Source: Odobenus rosmarus divergens
Taxonomy: Eukaryota > Chordata > Mammalia > Carnivora > Odobenidae
Assembly (NCBI RefSeq): GCF_000321225.1
Contig: NW_004450267.1
Location: 6,733,329 to 6,797,328, forward strand
Length of the DNA stretch: 64,000 nt
Direction of reading: 5' to 3'
Every line of letters begins with the position of its first letter. Position 1 is the first letter of the stretch. Shown here one piece after another: positions 38,001 through 50,000 of this stretch. The position numbers and the translations under genes were made by a program. The notes under the pieces are model-generated. The model was given only the letters and a program-made list of their open reading frames with translations, ran no database searches and was not told the DNA's origin.

Positions 38001-41000
38001 GGGGCTGGGGGATTCGATGTGATGCCATCTTCACAGCTGCCTAAAAGCAGAGACCACATTTACTGTTCTGATTCAGAAGAGGTCTGTGTACTTAACATTT
38101 ACGAGATGTGTATTTCAATCCAGAGAGTCTGGGTATCAGCCTGGACCCGGGAGAAGGGAAGATGAAGGAGTGGGGTGGTGGTTCTGGAAGCCTGTGTGCT
38201 GAGGGTCCCCCAGGCATCATGGATCAGGGGGAGAGCCGTTCTTTTGTGTTAACAATCATCTTTCCCTTTTCAAGTCATTTAGCTTCATTGTTCATAAACA
38301 TCAGAGGAACATGCAAATTAGAGCATGCTGAAATGCTTTCATTTGGCCAAGAATGTTTTCAAAGAGCTCCCTGCTGCTCAGCAAGAGACCTGAGCAGCTG
38401 GCTTCACTGAACTGTAGAACGAGCAAAAAGATGTTAAATAAGGATTAAGGGCTTTAGACAGTAAGTATAAGATGTTAAATGTGTTCCCTGGCTCATTTGT
38501 GGGCCTTTTTCTTAATTCAGCAGGCAAGCTTTCTGTGAAAGAGCAGCTTCATGGTTCCTGTGTTTGGGGTCTTGTTTTTTTCCCCTGTCCAGAGGGAAAG
38601 ATAAGAATTTAACATAAAGGAAGATAAGAGGCAGATATAAAGCAGGCTATATTAATTTTTGGTCGTCTGCCCATTTGTAGGTTCCATTCCCCCTCAGGCC
38701 CCATCAGCACAAACTGATGTTAAATACAAGTTTATTTTATGAGCGAAATGGGCCTTGAAAGCCAGGCTGCTTTCTTTCAGGCCTGCACTCAACAATATCT
38801 TGACTATGGGGCATTTGCATTTCCTGGCTTGTGACCAGGGGACCTGGCAGCCTCCAGAGTGTCGGCCTACCACAGATGTTTGGCACCTTCCTCCGTAGCC
38901 CCTTGGTTGTCCTGAATCAGTGAGCTGATTTCTGGAAGTCTCTTTCATCAGTGATAAAATGGGCATTTCCTCTGAGCGAGAGGGATGGGGGCTGGTGGGG
39001 TGACGCTGACCAGAAGAGGAAACCAAAGCACGCCCTTGAAGCTGAGGGCTTCACAGTGTGGGCCTAGAGGACAAGACTGTTGCTTTGTCGAGAGCTTTCT
39101 CAGGCCTGACCCCACATCCCCTCCCCTCCTCCTGGGGTTATGTCATTTAAGCCAGCTGGTCTTTTTTCTTTGTCACAGCTTTACTTAGCATTGATTATGT
39201 AGGAGGCCATTAGGGAGGTGTCAGGGTGGCTTCTCACAGCAGCCTACACACACTTGCAGAAGGCTCCTTGGAGTTTCTCACTCAAACTTTTACTCGGTCC
39301 GAGCCTCCTGCCCAGCTCAGTGGATGCCCACCTTCCTAGAGAGGAGCTAGAAGAGGGAGAGGTGTTCTCTACCCTCAAGGAGAAAGACATGCACCAAGAC
39401 TGTCCTGTGAGGTGCAGTAAAGAGTGATACACCGGAGACTCACAAACACACAGCCATACGTGGGTTGGCCTGTTGCGTGTCTAACAGGTTATGTTTTCAT
39501 TTTCAGTTAGAACCTTCGTGACAGAGTTCAAATTAAAGAAAACATTTCTCAATACCACCATGGAGAAACAGGCAGACCTACATGAAGTTGAAAATGAGAT
39601 CACCAAAACAGTAAGTTTCCTGAAAGGCATCTTTCTTCAAGTCCTTTGTTTTCTAGAACAGATTTCATTCAGAATTGGGAACCTCATGGCAATCAGCTTA
39701 TTTCCTAGGATGTTCATTTCCATTATATTTGGAAGGTAAACTTCATGGCAAAATTAAAAGCCTCTTGGACATAGAAGGAAGGTGCTGAGAACGACTGGTG
39801 CCCAATAGACGCGTTTCTTCCATGTGTCCTCACGTGCAGCCCTTACCTTTTTCATGTGCAGACTCATAGTCACAGATGGTTAGATGGTGTGCACCAATAA
39901 GAACTATTGGTGATGAGGAAAGATCCAGAAAATCCTACTATCCCATCTGCAGTTGACACGCTGTGTGACTGTCTCTCTGTGTTTCCAAACTTGGGGAGAA
40001 GGATGCTCTTTTTCCTCAGGGCAATGCCAAAGGCATAACAGTTAATCCTGATTTTCCAGGGTTGAGAATTCACTGCATAGATTATCTAGAGGCCTTTGAT
40101 TCCTCTTCTTTCCCTCTTTTCTTCTTTTTGTCAGGGGAAGAAAAAAAGAAGAAAGGAGACAAAAATGAAGCTCAGATAGTAAATTTTACCTCTCATCTGC
40201 TACCTGAGCCTAAGATTTGGTGTTCAGAACATCAAAAATTGCCATTAAAATAAGTTTTAGAGATTAATTGATTTCCGATTTCAATTTTACTTGCTCTTTA
40301 TGAGTAAGAGTATATTAGCCAAAACCTGTAGGGTTTTATAGGACTGTAGATTTTATTTGTGTAAAATTTAGATTCCAATTCCATTTCTGTATCAACTGAG
40401 CATCTACTCTATGACAGGCGCTTTGCCAGATACCTCACTCCTGTAAGAGGTATTGTCAGCACCTTTTCAGCTAGAAGAGTGGGAAGCCCTGAAAGTTAAT
40501 GACATTGCCTGAGTTCACACAGAGCAGGTGCAAAGTTAGCGAACACTCTATTAGACCAGCCTCGCTTTTGACACCATTTGCAAGTTTGGGGATCCCCAAG
40601 ACCACCCTCAGATTTGATAATTCACTGTAAGGACTTAGATCTCATGGAAAGCTGTTAAACTCATGGTTGTGATTTATTACAGTGAAAAGGTCTAGGTTAC
40701 AATCAGCCATGGGAGAGACACATACGGCAGAGTGAAGGAGGATTCCAAATTTGATGCTTCCAGTTGTCCTTTCCCCATGGAGTCACGTACCGTGTTAACT
40801 CCTCTTGTCAATGATGTATACAATATTCATGGTGTATTGCTAAACAGTGAAGCTCCCCTGAGCCTTGGTGTTGAGAGCCAATATGTGGACATAGTCAACT
40901 GCTCATATGGCTGACTTCAGTCTCCTGTCCCTCTGGAGGTCAGGCTGATATCATGTAACCCAAAGCCCCCACATAAGTTACGTTGTTAGATATTTGGAGT

Positions 41001-44000
41001 AGCCCAGGGTCTCCAGGTAGACAAAGGCAGGACATTCCAAAAGCTTATTGATTACCTCCTGGAAGCCAAGGGCCGGACCTCTCTTTGAGCAAAGTTAAAT
41101 TCTTTACCATACAGCAGGATATTATGTCTACTAACCCTATACCTGGTGTTCTTGTCACTGCAGTACATCTGCCTCTTGGTTGTGCTGTAGGTCAGTATTT
41201 CCTTCTGGGGTCATGCAGGGGCTTCAGGCAGGGGCTGCGAACCCTGCACAGAGGTGCCGTCCTTCCCAGTACACAGCACTCAGTGACTTACCTGACTTGT
41301 TCATTTTCACCCAGTATGAATGTATAATTTATTAGTGATGTGACATCCCCACTCCCAAGAATAGCGAAGATTTAAGCAGTGACTAGAGAAGCCATTTAAG
41401 TAGTCTTCCCTAAGGTGCCATTCTGTTGTGAAATGTGACTTTTCTCTTTTTCCCTGGGGAAAAAAAGTTTAAATCATTATACTACGAATAAATCATTGCC
41501 CATTGGAATATAGAGCAATGTCACACAAAGCCAAAAAGGGTTTAATAACATCCCATGTTTGAATCCATCTTATGAAGAGTCAAGTGTGCCTGACATGCAG
41601 GCTTTGAAGACAGGCGCGTCTGCATAGGTCAAGGTATTGTGACCTGCTGCACAGAAGGGGTCCCCAGCCCCTACTGTTTTGGGAACAGAAAAGCAGGCAT
41701 GGAACTTTATGCCCTAGAGGGGTTTTCTGCTTTCTCTGAGGGCACAAGGCAAACACAGGGAGAGTCACCCTTAATTTGCTCTCAACAAAGGGGCTCTTGA
41801 CCCACGTAATATGATTTCCCATGGAGAGCCTTTTTGAAGAGGACCTATCTTTGAGCTAGGTCAACCCGCTGTAGATTATGAGGGGTCTGTGTCGGGCCTG
41901 CCAGACCTGGGGTAGCTGAAGCCTTTTCAGAGAGCCTTGTTCACTCTGCAAAGTCCAAATAAACAGTTGCCTCTGAGTTTTTTGAAACCCTGGGTCTTAG
42001 GAGAGATCTGTTCCTTTGAAGATGTTTTGCATCCAAGGGTGCTGTTCTGAACATCATTTCCTGCCAAGATTTTCCCCACTGATTTACTATCTGCCTCTCT
42101 CCCTTTGTACTTGGGAAACAACAGAACAAGAGCAGGGAGGCATTTAAGAAGGGAACAAAAAAAGGACACCACTGCTCTGTAAAGCTGCCTGCTGATAACC
42201 TGATGGCTGGAAAATGCCTGTTTTATCCTGAAAATAGGAAATCGGTTCTAGGTTTAAGGCTTTTATCTAACTCACAGTTACCGACAAACCTGTTTTTCCT
42301 TCCAGTTAAATGTGTGTTTTTCAACGTTACCTGGTTATACCCGATCCACAGTTCATGCTTCTATGTAAGTAACAGAATTACACTCACTTGTGAACCAATC
42401 TATACAAAGGGGAGGCTGTTGTAACATAGGCGACAGCAACAAAACTGGGCCCTGTTCTGACCAAGCCACAGAGTGACCTGGGGCCAAGGTCACTGGACCT
42501 CCATGCTCTCCCATTCCTTTCCTGGAGAATGGAGATGCATTCATTTTCCAAAAGCCCTGGGCCCACATGTCATTTTAGGACAATTAAAAACCTACACACT
42601 TTGCCAACAGGGAGTCCAATGCAGTGGTCATGTCACTGCAAACCACCTTCTCCTTGGCCTCCAACGTGACGCTGTTTGACCTGGCTGATGGGATGCAGAA
42701 ATGTGTCAACTCCTGTAGGTCCTCTGCTGAGGTCTGCCAGCTCTTGGGATCTCAGAGGCGGATCTTTAAAGGTAAAGAACGGCCCTCTGGGAGGACGCTG
42801 CCCATACGGTTAGGTACAGAGGCACTCAGGGCTCAGGCTCAACACATTCATCACAGAGCCAGTCTGTGTTTGACATGGGTGTTAAGCGAGAGGCACTTGG
42901 GTGGCTCAGTTGGTTGAACATCCGACTCTTGATCTCAGCTCAGGTCTCTGTCTCAGGGGCATGAGTTCAGGCCCCATGTTGGGCTCCATGCTGGGTGTGG
43001 AGCCTACTTTAAAAAAGAAAAAGAAAAAGAAAAGAAATGTGTGTCAAGCGAAAGGCCTTCATGTGTCTGTACCTTTGTGCACGTGTACATGCACACACAC
43101 ACACAGCCTTAAAGTCACCTGGTCTTTGGCACACTGCCTCTCCTTTTCTCCTGGACTTCACTGGTGTGGGAAGGGGTACAGGAACTGATGTAATGAAATC
43201 ATTCTTGATCTTGAAGAGTTCCAGCTCTCTCTGGGGAGACAAAGTCACACACAGAATATACATGCTTATCAATACCCCAAATCTTCATCATGTAAAAAAC
43301 AAAACAAAACAAAACAAAAAACCATGGGCAGTGTTACCCATCTTGTGTGTTTGTTTGCAAATTATCAATGCACAGAAATAAGACCAGAATGATATAGGCC
43401 AGACTCTACTCACGGTGCCGTTCGTGATGATTTCCCTTTTCTTGTTCATCTATGTATGAAGCAGATAAAAAGGGGATTATAGACAACGACTTCACAAGGC
43501 AAATTTGGGTCTTGGAGAGGAAGTTTTGCCTCTGGGATGGGAAAACTTAGCTAGAATTAAAAGGGGGCTTATTCCTGCTGCTGTCTCATCAATAATCAAA
43601 GTGAGCTCCAGTTAGCAAATTGTGCTACATAGTCAGGACTAGCAAAGGATGTAGAATCTGTGAGCCTCCCCATCGGGTGTCCAGACACTGATGGAAGTTG
43701 CAGGGAGCAGGTTTGGTGCTGTATCTGCTGGAAGATCCAGGACATTCCCAGTGGCTCAGGGCTTTCTGAGTGTGATCCAGAGGGCTCTCCTCACGGCCCT
43801 GTGCACTGCAGAGCCTGGGAGCTGGGGTTAACCATGTACCCTAGCATAGATGCTGTCGCTTTAGCTCATTGTAAGGCTAAGTTATTCATCTGGGGGAAAA
43901 AAGCTAAGCTTTCTGGAACTGAAGTGGATGTCATTTAGCATCACTGGGGAATTAACTAAAAAGTTTATGCCCCATTATACTGTGCTCTCAACTTTGAGGC

Positions 44001-47000
44001 AGGAGCTCTTTGATTTTACTTTGTTTCTCTTGCCAGTGATTCAAAGGTCCCAGTTTTTCCTCCCTAGTGAGTAAGAAGGGGACCTTCCAATTCACTAAAT
44101 ACTTAGTACATCCTATGCGGTCAACACTGTACCAGGTTACTTTTATGTCCCTAGTGAATGCATTTCATGTCTTGCAAATCAAGTGGCCACATACTTGGAT
44201 TGGTAAGATCCTGCTCGGAAGTAGCCGTGCCCACTCTCCGACCCCATTCTTTCTACTGCTTTGATGTGGCCTATGGGGAAGCCCCTAGCTTCCTTGCTTC
44301 CTTGCCAAGGTCCCATTCTTTGTTTTGTTTTGTTTTTTAAAGATTTTTTATTTATTTAGTTGACAGAGATAGACGCAGCGCGAGAGGGAACACAAGCAGG
44401 GGGAGTGGGAGAGGGAGAAGCAGGCCCCCCCCTGAGCAGGGAGCCTGATGCAGGATTCAATCCCAGGACCCTGAGATCATGACCCGAGCCAAAGCAGACG
44501 CTTAACCGACTGAGCCACCCAGGCGCCCCATTTATTTTGTTTTTAAGATTTTCTTTATTTATTTTCTCAGAGCAGTGTTAGGTTCGGAGCAAAATTAAGA
44601 GGAAGGGCCAGAGATTTCTCATCTGCTCCCCTGCCCTGACATGTGCTGGTCCCCATTCTGTACCTCCCTTTTCAGAGCTCTTAAAAACAAAGGCAGCCAT
44701 GCATCTTGGCTGAAAACAGGCTCACTTTTCTGTTTTTGCTCCCGGTTCTTCTCCAGGTTCTTGTCCATACCCAGCTCTGTCTTGCCTCCCTTTCTGAGCG
44801 TGAGAGAGGTGGCTCTGATAAGCAGGGGCTGTCATGTTCTGACACCTGGGTGTTCCCACTGGACTACTGGACCCTCCACTTCCTCACCTTCCAAAGAACT
44901 GCAGTTCTCATGCCTCCGGAGGCTTAGAGTCTTTGGCAATCCCCCAGGGAGTGTCTCAGCCTTGGGTTTACATAAGTTCTCATTGTCTGTCTGGCGGATG
45001 TTATGCCCAGGAACGACCATGGGAATTGTGGATGTAGAACAATCACATTGCCAGGCTTAAAATGAAAATGGGATTATACATGGTTGCATTTGGTGGATTT
45101 GTGACGGAATGTTCTCTAAGGATTTTTAGGATAGCAACTCCTCTGTTGCAGAGGCAAGGCAAACTTTCCTTGCTTCTGTGCAGGGAAGGGTTGCTTTAGC
45201 AGGCGAGTAGTATTTGCCAGCAGGCTGGATTAATGGGCAGGATGGAAGGAAAATGTGACATTGGCTTCCAGAAAATATCTAATCAGGCCAGGCAACTCAG
45301 TCCGGCTGCTGGACAGGGCCAGCACTAGCCTTTTGCCCCAGAAGTGTTTCTTTATATTAAAGCTTGAGGACTGGCAAAGCCTTCAAAAAGTTTAGAGGAG
45401 GGACGGGGGGGGTTGGTCCCCCTGCAGTGCCAGCTTTGCAGCAAGCCTGGTGAGGTTTTCCATTTTCTTAATTTTTCTCTCTTAAATACCAACTTTTCAC
45501 AATAAACAAAGGAAATTCTATCACACGCACAAATAGAGTTCTGCTTTAGCACGCCAGCTTCCAATGATAAAGACAGGAAATGCAGTGTTGAAAACCAAAG
45601 CTGTGTCCTAAACTTACCTCCCTGTGACCAGGCTGTGCGGCAGGCTCCAAGCCCTTGGGACTCAGAAAAGGAGGCAGAGGCGGGGACCCCATGTGGGCGG
45701 CAGCTCACATCACTACGGTGGGGGCCGCTGTGCCATGGTAAGAGCTGCCTCCTGGTTTTTGCATACATTGGTGTCTTCCTTAAGGTGGGAGAGGGGAGAC
45801 ATGCCTCCCTGCCCCATATACACACATTGCCCTTTGGTGGCCTCTCCTAGTTGCAAACTTGCTCTTAACCTCCCAGCAGCAAGAGCAAATCTCAGCGTTG
45901 CTTTCCCCTTTCCCCTGCTGTAAAGACGTTAGTGTTCGCTATCCAATTAGTTGCCTATTTTTGTTCTACTGTGTACCCCATTTACATGTGTCTTTTTGTC
46001 GGGCCTGTCTTAGATAGTAAGCATACCCTAGTCAGGTCTCGTGTGTATATATAGAGATGGTCCACTCTATGCAGCCTCAGGGAGGGTCTGCCGTATACAG
46101 CCTCAGAGAGGGCCACATGCCCAACAATGAATGCTTTTTGATAATAAGGAAATACTTCTTTGTCACCCACGACAGGAGCATGGCTCATGTGCCCAGAGCT
46201 GGACAAGCCAAGTAGATTTACATGTAGAAAGTCAGGCCCTAAAGGGAAGGAGGTAGCAAGCCTGAAAGAGACACCCCTCTGCCCACGCCCGCCTTCCGTG
46301 GTGATAGCCTGGTAGATTGACCGCCCAACAGCACCTTCAGTGCATGTACTGAGCGCCGTGTGTCACCATCTCTGGGCAAGGTGATGGAGCCCCTGAGATG
46401 AAGAAGTCCCCCCAAAACCGCCAGTGTAGTGGGGAGACAGCCAGGAAACACAATTAAAGAACATCAAGCTGGGGCAGCAGATGATCTGCCGCGCCGACCC
46501 TGGGAGTCCCTCTGTGGGCGGCAGGCTACCCTGTCTCGGGAGTGCATGGCCTCCCTTTAGGCCGCAGACTCAGAGCAGACCCAGACACACCCTCCACTGG
46601 AGACAGGTCTGAGCCTCACCAAGTCCTAAGCAGGGTATGGTGACGTTTGCCGGCTTTGTGCTGGCTCCCCGCTGCGGCGCTTTAGCATGAAGCCACGGCA
46701 GACAGCACGGCATCCAGGGCCGAGGTTGCCGTGGATGCTGGAGCCGGGGACAGCACACTCTTTCTTTTGTCTGGGTTCTCTGTCCCACGGCATGCTTGGG
46801 GGTCCAGGGGCCTGGGGGCTGAGCCAGGGAAGGAATGGCGGAGGGGGCTCCAAGGGGGCTTCTGAAAGGAGTCTTGCACCAGGCAGGCTTTTTGGAAACT
46901 ATTCTCAGAGCCTCTTTAAATAGAAAGTTCATGCATCTTCGGGTTTGAAATGGAGAAGATTTTATGTCACTGTCTTGTTTTTCCATTCTAGCGGGCAGCT

Positions 47001-50000
47001 TGTGCAAGCGGAAGACTCCGGAATGTGACAAGGAGACCTCCATCTGCACCGACCTGGACGGGGTCGCCCTGTGCCAGTGCAAGTCGGGCTACTTCCAGTT
47101 CAACAAGATGGACCACTCCTGCCGAGGTACCAGCAAGTTCCCGGGGCTTCTGTGGCCTGTCCCGGCACGGGGAAGATGCTTTTCTCTGCCCCAAGCTCTC
47201 TGCTCTAGGTGTGACTGTTCCAAACTGGGGGTAATTTGTTCTTGTCATGTTGCCCACAGCAGGATTGCATATATTATCTCTGTAGAACAATTCCATTATC
47301 TCTGACTAGTGCACCCTGGTCTGGCCCTTCATGTTCAGAGGAAAAGAAGACAGAATGGGAATGCCCATGCCTAACTTCACTTAGAGAAGTTAGGAAAATT
47401 ATTGTTTTAATTCCCAAAGCTTGATTATATTGTCTGCTGATCTTTGAAAATGGAAACCCAAGCACGGAGTCAGGCCTGTCCCTTTTATTTATTTTTTTAT
47501 TATATTTTTTTAAAGATTTTATTTATTTATTTGACAGAGAGAGACACAGCAAGAGAGGGAACACAGCAGGGGCAGAGGGAGAGAGAGAAGCAGGCTTCCC
47601 ACCGAGCAGGGAGCCCGATGCAGGACTCGATCCCAGGACCCTGGGATCATGACCTGAGCCGAAGGCAGACACTCAACCAACTGAGCCACCCAGGCGCACC
47701 AAGCCTGTCCCTTTTAGAGGCAGCTGTGGCCTCATGGACAAAGTCCTGCTGAGGCTTAGGAGAGTCAGAGTCCGACTCTACCTCACGGATCATGTATCTT
47801 CCTGGGCCAGACACTTTGCTTTGCTTAAGCCTGTTTTTCCTCTTCTGCAAAATGGGTATAGTGGTGCTCCCTTGGACATTCTAGGAATTGAGGAAGGCCG
47901 TGTATAGGGAGGTGCTTTGTAAGCCATCAGCATCAACCCTTGCTTTTCACCCAGGACAGGGCTGAATTAGTGAGTTCCAGGTTTAAAGGTTTCATGAAGG
48001 GTGTAAGGGCAGAAACCTAATTCTGCTAACCATTTAGGTGAGACTTAAATTCATTCAGTTTGAAATAAAGGGTGCTCCGTGAGTGCACGGCCAGAATGCT
48101 GCTATAAAGTAAAATTCACTCAAGTCCAGCGCGCTGCGTCCCTGCCTCATAAAAGGCTGCTGGAATTTGTAATCCCCAGAAAAACGAGCAATCCCAAGGC
48201 CCTCATGTAGCTGGCAGCATATTGTACCACATGGGAGTGTCTACGGCACAGGCTTCCTGCTTGGCCAGCGCCTGCTGGGGACAGATGTACTGGACCCTGA
48301 GTGAAAGTCACATACTAGGGAAAGGTGACATGCCAGTTCTTGCTATCAGGACCTCCCAGTAGAGACTGGCTCCATTAGGAGAGGATAAAAATACATCTCA
48401 GGGCCGTGTGGTCGTCCTGAGCTTTAGACCTCCTGACTCAGGTTTGCACACAATGGCTTTGGAAGTACGGACCTCTGCTCTGCATGCCAGCCCTGCACTG
48501 GGCTCTGACCCCATGTGCGGGCCAGCAGTCCTGAGGCATGGTGACCTCACAGCGTTGATCAGTGCATGTCAGTCTGCCCCTTTGATGCACAGAAGATTCC
48601 TAGTTCCATCTTACCTGGTTTAATGCAAAGTATTCCTTGCTCTTCTTGGAGACTGGGGCGTTGAGCCCCGCTTCATGTGGGAAGGTGACCTCTGCTAAAT
48701 CCATGTGCTCGGGTGCTGGAGAGCTGGCAGGTGGGAAGGCAGGGTGGGTAGAAGTGGGGCCCATGGGAGCGGTGGCCCCAGTACACTGAGTCCCTGGAGT
48801 CTCTGACAGCCTTGAGAACGGCCCTGCCACCTCTGCTCTGGTGGCCCCAGCCACTTGCCTCTGTTTCCAAGTCAGCGATTTCTTACTTGTCTCGCTTGCA
48901 GATTAGCATTAGCCATAGCAAGACTGTCCCAAGACTTTTCAAATGCAATGACAGCCTCCGGCAACCTTATGTTGATCAAGTAAGGACCCAAGATGCAGCA
49001 TGAGGATACCTTGGTTGGCTCTCGGGCTTGTTGCCAAGGCCCTGCTAAGCCTCATTTCTGTAGTATCCTTGTTGGTTAGACTTTCATCCGTGGCCATCAG
49101 GCCTCTGATGAACGGAATTGGCAGCTCTTCGGGCCACAGCCCTGTTGGCTGGGTTCTGATGGGTTGCAGTGACATCTTCTGGCCATTGGTGCTGGAGCAA
49201 TACCAACGGGTATTTAAAGTAAGTCCCCTTTCGGACACCTCAAATCTGAGGTCAGTGCTCAGTCTAAATAGGGGATAGGGGTATGTGGGTATAGTTTCTA
49301 AAGCTGTACGTCGGCGAGCCTATATTGTTCTCTGTTGTACACATATATTCACTCGTTAGTGTTTCACACAAAAGAGATTCGCGGTGTCTTTACCAGACTT
49401 GAAAAGCGTCATATAAAATTAAAGTAGGTGTCCTTCCCACAGGTGTCTTGGCTTCCTTCCATCATGCAGGCCTCTTTCTCTCAACAGGCTGCAAATGCCT
49501 TGAAAGCCAGACCTGTGTCTAGAATATGCTTAGCACATTGTGGGCTTTAACAAATGTCTGTCGAATCAACAAATGGATGGCAGGGCAGCAAATATGATAG
49601 GACAAGGGTGGCAGGTCCTGGGAACAAAATGAGTCTTGAAGACTCCACCACTTATTTTATCCAAAAGGCTAGATGGCTCGTGTCCCATGTCAGTAGAGGA
49701 AGCCCAGTCTGGGCACAAAGACTAGCTGTTGCTACACTCATCTTGTCTTCAGTGCCCCACGGGTCGCAGTCCTGTCAGTGTGTGGAGAAGAGGAGCTGGA
49801 ACCTAAGGTACTGGAGCCTTCTGATGAGCTTTCCCTCCCAGAAGCCCGAGTACAGCACCAGGCCCGGGGCGGCACGCTGTCTTTGACTAATGACCGAACG
49901 AGCCCATTTGAAGTCAAGAAGTATTGTTACACCAGGAAGTCCGGCCCCTTCCGAAGCCAAGTGAAAACAGCCCAGCCTGTCAGCTCGCGGGCAGGACGAC

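Larger units (their letters stand above)
35114..39506 (+). other. HEG1: HEG1 intron (4.4 kb)
   Basis: It lies between EGF domain 2 and the SEA-like exons. It holds an antisense CanSINE in an old LINE-1-like fragment (35270-35760), a young sense CanSINE (37080-37267) and a MIR (37350-37510). The stretches 35830-37060 and 37900-39500 show no repeat I recognise and could include conserved non-coding sequence. Confidence 0.75.
42772..46991 (+). other. HEG1: HEG1 intron (4.2 kb)
   Basis: It holds two CanSINEs (42892-43036 sense, 44335-44529 antisense), short CA and AAAAC runs, and an old antisense LINE-1-like fragment (44545-44760). The stretches 43330-44330 and 44770-46990 show nothing else I can name. 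Confidence 0.75.

Noticed and set aside
49000..49278. Overlapping reading frames on both strands with a GTAAGT at the end
   Set aside because: No recognisable protein and no suitable acceptor in phase with HEG1 neighbours; the adjoining exons already join in frame.
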